From Xanthobacter sp. NM-25 (lineage in GTDB: Bacteria; Pseudomonadota; Alphaproteobacteria; Rhizobiales; Xanthobacteraceae): a stretch of 64,000 nt of DNA. The notes below the pieces were generated by a model that saw nothing but the letters and a program-made list of their open reading frames with translations, did not search any database and was not told where the DNA came from. The stretch lies in the NCBI RefSeq assembly GCF_022138605.1, contig NZ_JACBFS010000004.1, positions 62,001 to 126,000 on the forward strand, read 5' to 3'. Positions 8,146 through 16,663 of the stretch are shown one piece after another (positions within the stretch are counted from its first letter, which is position 1; each line of letters starts with the position of its first letter). A program made the position numbers and the translations under genes.

Positions 8146-9540
8146 ATGACCCGAAAGCTGCACCTCAATCTGTTCATCAATGGCCGGGGCCACCACGAGG
8201 CGGCCTGGCGGCATCCTGCGGCGACGCCGCGCGCGCTGACCGACCTCGCCTATTATCGCGAGCTGGCGCTGAAGGCGGAGGCGGCCAAACTTGATTCCAT
8301 TTTCTTCGCCGATCACCTGGCGCTGGCGGATGATCTGGACCATGCCGCGCGCGGGGAGCTGGAGCCGCTGACGCTGATCGCGGCGCTGGCGGCCTCCACC
8401 CGCCACATCGGCCTCATCGCCACCGCCTCCACCAGCTATGGCGAGCCGTTCAATCTCGCCCGCCAGTTCGCCTCCCTCGATCACCTGAGCGGCGGCCGGG
8501 TGGGCTGGAACATCGTCACCTCCTGGATGGCGGCCGCCGCCGCGAACTTCGGCCGCACGGGCCAGGACACGCAGGCGGAGCGCTATGCGCGGGCCGATGA
8601 GTTCGTTGCCGTGGCCCGCGCGCTATGGAACAGCTGGGCGCCTGATGCGGTGCGGGACGATCGTGCCGGTGGCATCTATGCGCGGCGCGATGGGGTGCGC
8701 GCCATCGCCCATCACGGTCCGCATTTCGACGTGGAAGGGCCCCTCAACGTGCCCCGCTCGCCGCAAGGCCGGCCGCTGCTGGTGCAGGCCGGCTCATCTG
8801 AAGATGGGCGCCGGTTCGCCGCCCGCCATGCGGATGCGGTCTTCACCGCCCATCTGAGCAAGCAGAGCGCCACCGCTTTCTATGGGGACCTGAAGAAGCA
8901 GGCCGGCGCCTTCGGTCGCCCGCCGGAGCAGATCGTGGTGCTGCCCGGTCTCTCGGCAGCCATCGGCTCCACCGAGACGGAAGCCCGCCGTGTGCTCGAA
9001 GAGCTGAACGCGCTCGCCCACCCCAGCGTTGGCCTGGAGCGCCTGAAGAACCGCTTCGGCGGCCATGACTTTTCCCATCTGCCTCTGGATCACCCGCTGA
9101 CCGTGGATGATCTCCCCGATCCCAAGGCGGTGGAGGCCTCGCGCAGCCGGGCGGAAGCCATCGTCGCCCATGTGGCCGCCACCCGGCCCACCTTGCGACA
9201 ATTGCTGGCGAGCCTTGCCGGCGCCCGTGGTCATTTCACCATGGCGGGCACGCCTGAGCAGATCGCCGACCTGATGATCGATTGGTTCGAGGGTGGGGCC
9301 GCCGACGGTTTCAACATCATGCCGCCGGTGCTGCCGGACCAGTTCGACCGCTTCGCGGACAATGTACTTCCGCTGCTGCGACGCCGTGGGCTGTTCCGCG
9401 AGGAATATGAGGAGGAGACCCTGCGCGCCCGCTATGGTCTTCCACCGGTGCCGATTTCGCCCTCTCCATCCGGATCCCCGTGTCCACCGAGGGCAGATGG
9501 CGTCCAATTTTCTCGTGGCGAGGCCGCAGTGGGGGCGTGA
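8146..9540 (+). CDS. LLM-class flavin-dependent monooxygenase (NtaA/SnaA/DszA-like)
   Basis: About 464 residues of the same LLM subfamily as the gene at the left edge: LHLNLFINGRGHH at the start, LDSIFFADHLAL near residue 50, and LSGGRVGWNIVTSWM near residue 130. It would use reduced FMN and O2 to cleave or hydroxylate a substrate such as a sulfide, sulfonate or amino-carboxylate. The start is uncertain: 8146 begins at the conserved core, while ATG 8137 and GTG 8101 are in frame and none has a clear ribosome site. The last 30 residues are rich in Pro and Ser and look unconserved. It diverges from the thiol dioxygenase and rhodanese genes, which suggests a shared sulfur-related role. Confidence 0.88.
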   Translation: MTRKLHLNLFINGRGHHEAAWRHPAATPRALTDLAYYRELALKAEAAKLDSIFFADHLALADDLDHAARGELEPLTLIAALAASTRHIGLIATASTSYGEPFNLARQFASLDHLSGGRVGWNIVTSWMAAAAANFGRTGQDTQAERYARADEFVAVARALWNSWAPDAVRDDRAGGIYARRDGVRAIAHHGPHFDVEGPLNVPRSPQGRPLLVQAGSSEDGRRFAARHADAVFTAHLSKQSATAFYGDLKKQAGAFGRPPEQIVVLPGLSAAIGSTETEARRVLEELNALAHPSVGLERLKNRFGGHDFSHLPLDHPLTVDDLPDPKAVEASRSRAEAIVAHVAATRPTLRQLLASLAGARGHFTMAGTPEQIADLMIDWFEGGAADGFNIMPPVLPDQFDRFADNVLPLLRRRGLFREEYEEETLRARYGLPPVPISPSPSGSPCPPRADGVQFSRGEAAVGA

Positions 9541-9730
9541 CGGTCGTCCCCTCCTGCCTAAGCGTGTGCGGGCTTCATCACGGTCCGCTGGGTGTGTGAA
9601 CGCGTCCATCTACAGGCGAAGGAGGGCCGGGCCATCACCTCACCTCGCTGCACTGAAGCCAGGTGGGCACACGCCGCGCATCCCTGTAGGATCGACGCGC
9701 CGAGGGCAAGTCACAGGGGTGGCTGTGCGC

Positions 9731-11221
9731 CTAGCGGACTGCACCTGCGGCTTTAGGCGCCGGCGTAACCCAGTGCTGCCATTCGGGCCGATCGCTGCCG
9801 AGGGCGGGGGTGGGGCGCGGCCAGGTGCAGGGCGTCTCTGACATCCGCAGCACGGGGGCGAGGGTTTTCAAATCGCCGTAGCAGGTGCCGTCGACACGGA
9901 TGGAGAGCGCCTCGAACTCCTCCGGCGAGAGGTGGCCGGGGGCGTCGGCGAAGTCCGAGATCAGTCCTTCGCGTTGCAGAAGCATGGCCGACTGGCACAG
10001 GGAGACCTGAACCCGGTAGCTGCCGCCCTCACGCGCCCGGCGGGCCAGCGCCAGCATGGCGCCATAGGCGCCGAGAAAACCGGTGATGAAGTCACACATG
10101 AAGACCGGGGTCAGCTCTGGGCGTCCGGACCCGTTCAACTCGCCCTGGGTATGGCAGATGCCGGTAACCGCCTGCGCCACCTGGTCCCATCCCGCCCGAT
10201 CGGCGAAGGGTCCACCGGAGCCGAAGCAGTTCACGGAAACATGGATCAAGCCGGGTCGCAGGGCCCTGAGCTGCTCGGCGCCGAACCCATAGGCGGCAAG
10301 TCGGCCCGGCCGGTAGCCGTCGATGAACACGTCGGCGATCTCAACCAGCTCGCGCAGACGATCTGCCTCCTCCGGACGGGTGAAGTTGAGGAAGGTGCTG
10401 CGCTTGCCATGGCTCGTATCGCGCACGAAGGCGGGGACCTGGGGCAACTCTGGCGCCGTCACCATGAGCACCTCGGCACCATGCTCGACCAGGCTGAGGC
10501 CCGCCGTGGGGCCGGCGAGGATGCGGGTGAGGTCGAGCACCCGCAGACCAGACAACGGCGCCTTGCCACCTTTCGGCAGCGGCTCCGGCGCGCTGTCTGC
10601 CACCTTGGTGATCTCCACCACCGGGCGCGCGGCGAGATAGGCGCCGTGCGGATGGGCGAGCCATTCCTCGGGGGTGCGGACTTTGCCGCCGCACGCGCGG
10701 GCGTCAGCAAGGGCGTTCTCCAGCGCGTCGGCGTCCCAGCGTCCTACCGCGGCCGCTACATCCTCCACCGTGCTGTTGCAGGCGAGCACGTGAAGCACGC
10801 GGCGTTCCAGATGGGGCAGGTTGGTATGCGGCAGCACCCAGCCGCCGTCGGCGGTGGCCCAGGGTTGGGTCAGCGCCACCATGTGCTTCATGGCCGCTGA
10901 GGTGGGAATGGAATGGTAAAGCCCATCTTCGCCCTTCAGCAGGGTCTCCTCGCCGCCGGAGAGGGACGTGGCCGCGGCGGCGCGGGCATCCACGGAGATC
11001 TTCTGGCGGCGCCCGGTGCGCATCGCCCACAGGTCATTGGCGGCCACCCCGCGCGCGGCGAGTACCGCCGCCGTCACTTCGCCGATGCGGAACGGCGTCC
11101 GGTAGAAAGGGTCGCTACCGGTGAGGGTCACCTCATCGGCGGGCAGTGCTGTCCCGGAGCGGATGTCCATCAGTTCCCGGAAGGTGTTGAGGGTTTGTGG
11201 ATCGATGGTGGTCATGGGCAT
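9731..11221 (-). CDS. CaiB/BaiF (class III) CoA-transferase
   Basis: The 496-residue protein has the class III CoA-transferase core: LSGLRVLDLTRILAGPTAG near residue 219, FLNFTRPEEADRL near 275, and GLIHVSVNCFGSGGPFADR near 325. Such enzymes move CoA between carboxylic acids through a mixed-anhydride mechanism on a conserved aspartate. Most family members are about 400 residues; this one has roughly 210 residues before the core, so it is of the longer type. The start at 11221 has GAAGAG about 8 bp upstream. It lies 93 bp downstream of an acetate-type symporter gene on the same strand, suggesting that it activates the imported monocarboxylate. Confidence 0.9.
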   Translation of the reverse strand: MPMTTIDPQTLNTFRELMDIRSGTALPADEVTLTGSDPFYRTPFRIGEVTAAVLAARGVAANDLWAMRTGRRQKISVDARAAAATSLSGGEETLLKGEDGLYHSIPTSAAMKHMVALTQPWATADGGWVLPHTNLPHLERRVLHVLACNSTVEDVAAAVGRWDADALENALADARACGGKVRTPEEWLAHPHGAYLAARPVVEITKVADSAPEPLPKGGKAPLSGLRVLDLTRILAGPTAGLSLVEHGAEVLMVTAPELPQVPAFVRDTSHGKRSTFLNFTRPEEADRLRELVEIADVFIDGYRPGRLAAYGFGAEQLRALRPGLIHVSVNCFGSGGPFADRAGWDQVAQAVTGICHTQGELNGSGRPELTPVFMCDFITGFLGAYGAMLALARRAREGGSYRVQVSLCQSAMLLQREGLISDFADAPGHLSPEEFEALSIRVDGTCYGDLKTLAPVLRMSETPCTWPRPTPALGSDRPEWQHWVTPAPKAAGAVR

Positions 11222-11313
11222 TCCAAAGTCTCTTCAAGCGGGGCGCGACGGCGAGCGACCGCTCCCGCCATGGGCGGAGGGGGCCGGGGACATGGCGCCC
11301 CCGGCCGCGTTGA

Positions 11314-12816
11314 TCAGGCCACGCCAGGCAACATCTGCGCGCCACGCCGCTGCGTCATCGAAACCAACCAGCAGGTGAGGAACGCCAGCGGCATGGAGAT
11401 GAGCGTGGGCGGATCGAGGCTGACCACCGGAGCGGCGAAGCCGAACACCTTCACCCACATGGATGGCCCAAGGACGGTGAGCCCGAGCGCTGCAAGAAGG
11501 CCGATGCTGCCACCGGCGATGGCGCCGCGCGTCGTCAATCCACGCCAGTAGATGGAGAGCACCAGCACCGGGAAGGTGGAGGAACAGGCGATGGCAAAGG
11601 CCAACGAGATCATGTAGGCGACGTTCTGCCCCTGGAAGGCGATGCCAAGGGCGATGGCGAGCATCCCGAGCGCCACCGTGGCCATGCGTGAGATCTTCAG
11701 TTCCCGCGCCTCATCCACATGGCCCTTCAGCACCACGCGGGCATAAAGGTCGTGGCTGACGGCGGAGGCCCCGGCCAGGGTCAGCCCGGCCACCACCGCG
11801 AGAATGGTGGCGAAGGCGACCGCGGAGACGAGGCCCAGCATGATGTCTCCACCGAGCACGCGGGCCAGATGGATGGCCACCATGTTGATGCCGCCGATCA
11901 CCTTGCCGCCGGCACCGACGGCCGTGGCGTCGCCCGACAGGATCACGATGGCGCCAAAGCCGAAGATGGCTGTGGCGGCGTAGAAGGTGCTGATGAAGGC
12001 CGTGCCCCACACCACCGAATTGCGCGCGGCCCGCGCATCCGGGACCGTGAAAAAGCGCATCAGGATGTGCGGCAGGCCAGCCGTTCCGAACATGAGCGCA
12101 AGGGCCAGAGACAAAGCAGAGAAAGGGGACCGTGCCGCCGCCTGCGGGGCAAGCAGGTCGGCGCCGTTGGGGCGGACCGACGCCGCCCCGTAGAGCAGGG
12201 CCGCGAGATCGAAGCCGAACCGCTGCAGCACCAGCACGGCGATCAGCGCGCCGCCGGCCAGCATGAGGCAGGCCTTGACGATCTGCACCCAGGTGGTGGC
12301 CATCATGCCGCCGAACATGACGTAGCAGATCATGAGCCCCCCAACGAGCGCCACTGCGACCTTGAAATCGATGCCGAACAACAGCTCGATGAGGGCGCCG
12401 GCGCCGACGATCTGGGCGACCAGGTAGAACGCAATCACCACCAGAGAGGCCGCTGCGCCGAAGATGCGCATCGGTGTTTCGTCGAGATGGACGCTCACCA
12501 CGTCCGAGAAGGTGAACTTGCCCATCTGACGCAGCCGTTCCGCCAGCAGGAACACCACGATGGGCATGCCGGTGGAATAGCCGATGGCAAAGATGTAGCC
12601 ATCGAACCCGTTGGCGAAGATGAGGCCGGTGAGACCCAGAAAAGCGCCTGCGGACAAGGCGTCGCCAGCCAGGGCGAGGCCGTTCTGCAGGCTCGTGACA
12701 TTGCCGCCTGCGGCATAAAAATCGTTGGTTCCCTTCGTGTTGCGCGCGGCCCACCAGGTAATGGCCAGCGACAGCGCAACGATGGCGAGGAAGCAGGAGA
12801 TGGCGATCATATTCAT
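11314..12816 (-). CDS. Sodium:solute symporter, ActP-like (acetate/monocarboxylate)
   Basis: The 500-residue membrane protein has the sodium/solute symporter pattern of about 13 helices. ARNTKGTNDFYAAGG near residue 25, NGLALAGDALSAGAFLG near 42 and the later AFATILAVVAGLTLAGASAV stretch are diagnostic of the ActP branch that takes up acetate, pyruvate or other short monocarboxylates. Its start overlaps the stop of the upstream DUF485 gene (ATGA), the usual YjcH-ActP arrangement. A CoA-transferase follows and a LysR regulator diverges upstream. The sequence does not tell which monocarboxylate is carried. Confidence 0.92.
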   Translation of the reverse strand: MNMIAISCFLAIVALSLAITWWAARNTKGTNDFYAAGGNVTSLQNGLALAGDALSAGAFLGLTGLIFANGFDGYIFAIGYSTGMPIVVFLLAERLRQMGKFTFSDVVSVHLDETPMRIFGAAASLVVIAFYLVAQIVGAGALIELLFGIDFKVAVALVGGLMICYVMFGGMMATTWVQIVKACLMLAGGALIAVLVLQRFGFDLAALLYGAASVRPNGADLLAPQAAARSPFSALSLALALMFGTAGLPHILMRFFTVPDARAARNSVVWGTAFISTFYAATAIFGFGAIVILSGDATAVGAGGKVIGGINMVAIHLARVLGGDIMLGLVSAVAFATILAVVAGLTLAGASAVSHDLYARVVLKGHVDEARELKISRMATVALGMLAIALGIAFQGQNVAYMISLAFAIACSSTFPVLVLSIYWRGLTTRGAIAGGSIGLLAALGLTVLGPSMWVKVFGFAAPVVSLDPPTLISMPLAFLTCWLVSMTQRRGAQMLPGVA

Positions 12817-13115
12817 CGCGCGCCCCCTTCTGCCGGGACCAGGGCGCGGGCGGCGAGCGCGACGCTTTCGCGCCGGTTGGCAATCACGGCGTAGATGACC
12901 GTGAGCACGAAACCGAGACCGATCACCCCGAGGCCCAGTGCGAAGGCCCAGGTGAAGATGCCGCCCGGTTGGATGGGCGCGGCCAGAAGTTGCGGCGCAA
13001 AGGCGCCAAGCGCCGTGAAAGTGAGATAGACGCCGGCGAGGATTGCGGTGGCCGCAAGGCCCAGGCGGCCGCTGCCCCCTGAGGAGGGGTGTGGCGGATG
13101 GGGCTGGAGGGTCAT
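12813..13115 (-). CDS. DUF485 family small membrane protein (YjcH-like)
   Basis: The 100-residue protein has two long hydrophobic segments (about residues 17-42 and 50-78), as in DUF485/YjcH, which nearly always precede ActP-type symporters and are thought to assist them. It overlaps the symporter start by 4 bp. The N-terminus is Pro/His/Ser rich and cytoplasmic-looking. Transcription presumably starts in the gap shared with the divergent LysR gene. Confidence 0.88.
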   Translation of the reverse strand: MTLQPHPPHPSSGGSGRLGLAATAILAGVYLTFTALGAFAPQLLAAPIQPGGIFTWAFALGLGVIGLGFVLTVIYAVIANRRESVALAARALVPAEGGAR

Positions 13116-13236
13116 GTTTTTGTTCCCGTCTTGGAAGGCTGACGCGCATGGCCCCGTCCTCCCAAGCGGGGCGCAGGCGTGTCACGGAATGCGGCGTCAC
13201 GGTTGGGAACGGGTCCGGCCGGTGGCTGCCTCATTT

Positions 13237-13261
13237 CTGATCAGAGTGTTGCCCTGATCAT
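13237..13261. promoter_or_regulatory. Repeated CTGATCA(G/T) motif, candidate LysR operator
   Basis: CTGATCAG (13237-13244) and CTGATCAT (13254-13261) recur 17 bp apart between the DUF485/symporter operon and the divergent lysR gene. TGATCAG and CTGATCA also form a perfect 7-bp inverted repeat around a 9-bp spacer. Spacing and place suit a LysR-type dimer site controlling both directions, but binding by the adjacent regulator is an inference. Confidence 0.45.
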
Positions 13262-13337
13262 TATCGAGGCTAGCAGTGGCTTCTGTATTCCAAAAATGGT
13301 TTGATGCGATCGTAGTCATCTGAAAATGAGATGTCTG

Positions 13338-14255
13338 ATGCAGAGTGCCGATCTCGAATTCTTCATCGCGGTGAGCCGGGAGGCGTCGATCGGCGGCGCG
13401 GCGACGCGCCTGAACACCGCCCAATCCAATGTCACTAATCGCATCAAGAAGCTTGAGGCGGACCTTGGTGTCATCTTGTTTGAGCGGCATTCGCGCGGTG
13501 TGAAGCTTACGGCGGCGGGCGAGAGACTGCTGCCGTTCGCCGCCGAAGTGAGCCGGCTGTTGCGTGAAGCGCGGATGTCGGTGACAGCGTCCGACCGACC
13601 GCGCGGCCCCCTTCAGATCGGCGCCATGGAGACCACGATGGCGCTGCGCCTCAGCGAACGCCTGGTGAACTTCTCCAGCCTGCATCCCGATGTGGATCTG
13701 ACTCTGCGCACCGGTACTTCGGCCGAGCTGACGGAGCAGGTGCTGCAACAGGAGCTGGAGGGCGCTTATGTCTGTGGGCCGGTGGCGCATCCCCGCCTTG
13801 TGGCGCGCCGCGCATTCCTGGAAGAACTCGCGGTGCTGGCCGGGCCGGACGTGCGCTCGCTGGACCCCTTCGTTGAGCGTGGACAAGCCAACATTTTCGT
13901 TTTCCGGCGGGGCTGCTCCTATCGTCAGCGCCTGGAACAGCTGCTTGCGCGCCGGAACATCGCGGTGGGGCGGACGCTGGAATATGGCAGCCTCGATGCC
14001 ATTCTCGCCTGCGTCTCCGCGGGCATGGGGCTGACATTGCTGCCGGTGGATCTCGTCGCATCCCACGCGCGCAGTCACGCCTTATCCATCCTGTCCCTGC
14101 CGGAGGAGGAGGGGAAGGTGGAAACGCTCTTCATCCGCCGGGCGCAGGTCTATGTATCCCCTGCCCTCACTGCCTTTCTGGATGTCGCGCAGTTGGCCAT
14201 GGGCGGCGCTCCTTTCCCGTCCGCAGGTCAAGTCGGAGCGACGGGCCAATCCTGA
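13338..14255 (+). CDS. LysR-family transcriptional regulator
   Basis: About 305 residues with an N-terminal LysR winged helix (LEFFIAVSREASIGGAATRL, then NRIKKLEADLG) and a C-terminal effector-binding domain, including LQIGAMETTMALRL near residue 92. Typical LysR length is 290-320. An ATG 12 bp upstream is also possible; neither start has a good ribosome site. It is transcribed away from DUF485-symporter-CoA-transferase, so the likely role is control of that operon in response to its carboxylate or CoA ester. Confidence 0.9.
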   Translation: MQSADLEFFIAVSREASIGGAATRLNTAQSNVTNRIKKLEADLGVILFERHSRGVKLTAAGERLLPFAAEVSRLLREARMSVTASDRPRGPLQIGAMETTMALRLSERLVNFSSLHPDVDLTLRTGTSAELTEQVLQQELEGAYVCGPVAHPRLVARRAFLEELAVLAGPDVRSLDPFVERGQANIFVFRRGCSYRQRLEQLLARRNIAVGRTLEYGSLDAILACVSAGMGLTLLPVDLVASHARSHALSILSLPEEEGKVETLFIRRAQVYVSPALTAFLDVAQLAMGGAPFPSAGQVGATGQS

Positions 14256-14309
14256 TGCTCACAAGCGCACCGGCGGGGCAAATTTGGATTGAGTGCCAAG
14301 GGGCTGAAA

Positions 14310-14386
14310 TGGTCGGAGCAGCAGGATTTGAACCTGCGACCCTCTGCTCCCAAAGCAGATGCGCTACCAGGCTGCGCTATGCTCCG
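14310..14386 (-). tRNA. tRNA-Pro (anticodon UGG)
   Basis: Read on the minus strand, the 77-nt gene folds into a full cloverleaf with acceptor CGGAGCA/TGCTCCG, discriminator A and an encoded CCA. The anticodon arm TCTGC-TTTGGGA-GCAGA presents TGG, which reads proline codons. The T arm GCAGG-TTCAAAT-CCTGC is standard. It lies between the lysR gene and the enamidase terminator. Confidence 0.97.
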
Positions 14387-14484
14387 ACGCGCATTTTACG
14401 CCGCGCCGTTATGGCATCCGATCCCCCGTCGGCGCAAGGGGGCGGGTTCTCTTGTTCCGGACCCGCACCACGGGACGGGTGCTC

Positions 14485-14524
14485 AAAAGAAAAGAGGCGC
14501 CACCTTGCATCAGCGGCGCCCCTT
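14485..14524 (-). terminator. Rho-independent terminator of the enamidase gene
   Basis: On the minus strand a 10-bp stem with one mismatch (AAGGGGCGCC against GGCGCCTCTT) with a 13-nt loop is followed by TTTTCTTTT. It starts 24 bp after the enamidase stop codon. Confidence 0.8.
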
Positions 14525-14547
14525 CATTTGATGGATTGAAGGCCTGT

Positions 14548-15747
14548 TCAGGCCTTGACCACGAACGGAAGGCGGGTCGCCGGCGGGGTGTTGCGGGAGC
14601 GCTCGGTCCGCACGATGCCGTCGATGATGGTCATGCCGACGCCGGGCAGGTCGCCGAGCTGCACGCTCTCCAGCAGGTTCGCGCTCGCGGAGTTCTGGGC
14701 GGTGTCCATGATGACGAAATCGGCGGTGCGGCCCACTTCGATCAGGCCGCAATCCAGCTTGCGCATGCGGGCGGTGTTGCCAGTGGCGAGGCAGAAGGCC
14801 ACTTCCGCCGGCAGGTCACCCATGGAGGAGAGCAGCGACACCATGCGCAGGATGCCGAGGGGCTGGACGCCCGAGCCGGCAGGGCCATCGGTGCCGAGGA
14901 TCACCCGGTGCAATTCGCCCATCTCCCGCGCCGTGCGCAGGGTGAACAGGGCGGCCCGCTCATTGCCGTTGTGCACCAGCTCCAGGCCGCGCTTGCAGCC
15001 CTCGCAGATGCAGCGGATCTGGCCATCGGGCAGCGCCGTGTGGCCGCCGTTGATGTGGCCCACCACGTCGGCATCGGTTTCCAGCACCACATCCTTGTCG
15101 ATGAGGCCCGAACCGGGGACGGAGGGGCCGCCGGTGTGGATAGTGGACTGGATGCCGTATTTGCGGGCCCAATTGACCATCTTGTTGGCGGTGGGGCCAT
15201 CCTTCACGCCGCCGAGGCCGATTTCGCCCAGGAGCGTCACGCCGGCGGCGGCCAGTTCCTTGAAGTCGTTCTCTTCCATCTCGTGCTCGATCACCGGCGC
15301 GCCGGCGTGGAGCTTCACGCCACCGGGGCGGAACGAGGAGAAGGTGCGCTGGGCGGTAATGGCCAGCGCCTTGATGCCGATGACATCGCGCGGACGGCCC
15401 GGATAGTGGACCTCGCCAGCGGAGATCATGGTGGTGACGCCGCCATGGAGCGAGGAATCGATCCAGTTCATCTGGCTCTGCCGGGGCGTCCAGTCACCGG
15501 CCACCGGGTGCACGTGGCTGTCGATGAGGCCGGGGGTAACGGCGGCGCCATTGGCATCCACCGTGGTGGTGGCACCCTCGACATCCACGTCCTTCAGGCG
15601 GCCGATGGCAGTGATGCGGCCGTTCTCGGCGACAATGGTGTCGGCATCGAGGATCGGGTTTTCAAGGGCGCCGCTGATCAGAAGGCCGATATTGCGGATG
15701 ACGAGCTTGGTGGGGCCCTTGGGGCCTGCCGGTGCGTCGTGAGCCAT
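14548..15747 (-). CDS. ena: Enamidase (amidohydrolase of the reductive nicotinate pathway)
   Basis: The 399-residue protein is a metal-dependent amidohydrolase: the first metal motif IDSHVHPVAG lies near residue 75, IHTGGPSVPG near 194, HINGGHTALPDG near 218, and LGTDGPAGSGVQPLG near 270. Overall it resembles enamidase of Eubacterium barkeri, which hydrolyses 1,4,5,6-tetrahydro-6-oxonicotinate to 2-formylglutarate and ammonium. The context supports this: fpr, fdx, nicAB and a 6-hydroxynicotinate reductase gene follow upstream. A 20-bp palindrome shared with those genes lies 50 bp before the start and a terminator follows, so it is its own transcription unit. Other cyclic amidohydrolases (dihydroorotase, imidase) are less likely. 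Confidence 0.85.
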   Translation of the reverse strand: MAHDAPAGPKGPTKLVIRNIGLLISGALENPILDADTIVAENGRITAIGRLKDVDVEGATTTVDANGAAVTPGLIDSHVHPVAGDWTPRQSQMNWIDSSLHGGVTTMISAGEVHYPGRPRDVIGIKALAITAQRTFSSFRPGGVKLHAGAPVIEHEMEENDFKELAAAGVTLLGEIGLGGVKDGPTANKMVNWARKYGIQSTIHTGGPSVPGSGLIDKDVVLETDADVVGHINGGHTALPDGQIRCICEGCKRGLELVHNGNERAALFTLRTAREMGELHRVILGTDGPAGSGVQPLGILRMVSLLSSMGDLPAEVAFCLATGNTARMRKLDCGLIEVGRTADFVIMDTAQNSASANLLESVQLGDLPGVGMTIIDGIVRTERSRNTPPATRLPFVVKA

Positions 15748-15796
15748 GTGCGAAGTCTCCGGAAGCGACGGTCGGAGACACGGGGAGCCCCGGCCG

Positions 15797-15816
15797 TTTA
15801 TTTGTAAGCATATGAA
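15797..15816. promoter_or_regulatory. Regulon operator copy A, upstream of enamidase
   Basis: The 20-mer TTTATTTGTAAGCATATGAA matches the best copy (21480-21499) at 16 of 20 positions and shares its palindromic layout, TTYAT...ATGAA. It lies 50 bp before the enamidase start, after the fpr stop. The promoter elements here are weak by eye. Probably bound by the MarR-type regulator encoded at 30821. Confidence 0.7.
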
Positions 15817-15864
15817 TGGTAAGCCCCAGCGCGATCCTTGAAAACCGCGCCGGGGGTAATTTTT

Positions 15865-16638
15865 TCAGCGCTCGGCGAATGCTTTCTCGAGCACGAAGTC
15901 GCCGGCCTCGCCGTGGTTGCCTTCCTCGAAGCCGAGGCCGACCAGACGGCTCTTGAGATCCACCATCATCTGCGGCGAGCCGCACAGCATCACCCGGTCG
16001 CGGGACTTGTCCATGGGCGGCAGGCCGATGTCCGCATAGAGCTTGCCGCTGTCCATGAGGTCGGTGATGCGGCCCTGATTGCGGAAGTCTTCGCGGGTGA
16101 CGGTGGGATAATAGATCAGCTTGGCGTTCACCTCGTCGCCCAGGAATTCATGGGTCTTGAGGGCGTTCACCATCTCCTCGCCATAGGCGAGCTCACCCAC
16201 CTGCCGGCAGCCGTGCACGAGCACCACTTTGTTGAAGTGCTCGTAGGTTTCCGGATCACGAATGATGGAGAGGAACGGGGCCAGGCCGGTGCCGGTGCCC
16301 AGCAGATAGAGGTTCTCGCCCGGGCGCAGATTGTCGATGACCAGGGTGCCCGTGGCCTTGCGGCCGACGATGACGGGGTCGCCTTCTTTCAGATGCTGGA
16401 GGCGGGAGGTGAGGGGGCCGTCCGGCACCTTGATGGAGTAGAACTCCAGGGTCTCTTCGTAGTTCGGGCTCACCACCGAATAGGCCCGCATCAGCGGCCG
16501 GCCATCCACCTTGATGCCGATCATGGTGAATTCGCCGTTGCGGAAGCGGAAGCCGGCGTCACGGGTGGTGGTGAAGGAGAACAGGCGGTCGGTCCAGTGG
16601 CGCACGCTGAGCACGCGCTCTTCCATCAGATTGCTCAC
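15865..16638 (-). CDS. fpr: Ferredoxin-NADP reductase
   Basis: The 257-residue protein matches bacterial Fpr: ERVLSVRHWTDRLFSFTTTR at the N-terminus, RAYSVVSPNYEE (FAD contact RxYS) near residue 51, GTGTGLAPFLSIIRDP (NADP loop) near 111, and a C-terminal FVLEKAFAER. It transfers electrons between NADPH and ferredoxin. I chose the GTG at 16638 because GGAG stands 7 bp before it and the family usually begins MSNL; the ATG at 16626 has no ribosome site. It lies 25 bp downstream of the 7Fe ferredoxin gene and very likely shares its transcript. In this setting it would generate reduced ferredoxin for 6-hydroxynicotinate reductase. Confidence 0.92.
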   Translation of the reverse strand: MSNLMEERVLSVRHWTDRLFSFTTTRDAGFRFRNGEFTMIGIKVDGRPLMRAYSVVSPNYEETLEFYSIKVPDGPLTSRLQHLKEGDPVIVGRKATGTLVIDNLRPGENLYLLGTGTGLAPFLSIIRDPETYEHFNKVVLVHGCRQVGELAYGEEMVNALKTHEFLGDEVNAKLIYYPTVTREDFRNQGRITDLMDSGKLYADIGLPPMDKSRDRVMLCGSPQMMVDLKSRLVGLGFEEGNHGEAGDFVLEKAFAER

Positions 16639-16663
16639 GGGAGGGCTCCGGATAGGTCGTCGA

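Noticed and set aside
13043..13257. Short plus-strand open frames overlapping DUF485 and its promoter region
   Set aside because: They overlap the start of a recognisable gene, carry no ribosome site and have non-coding composition.
14255..14531. Plus-strand open frames around tRNA-Pro
   Set aside because: They run across the tRNA gene and the enamidase terminator, so they are not genes.
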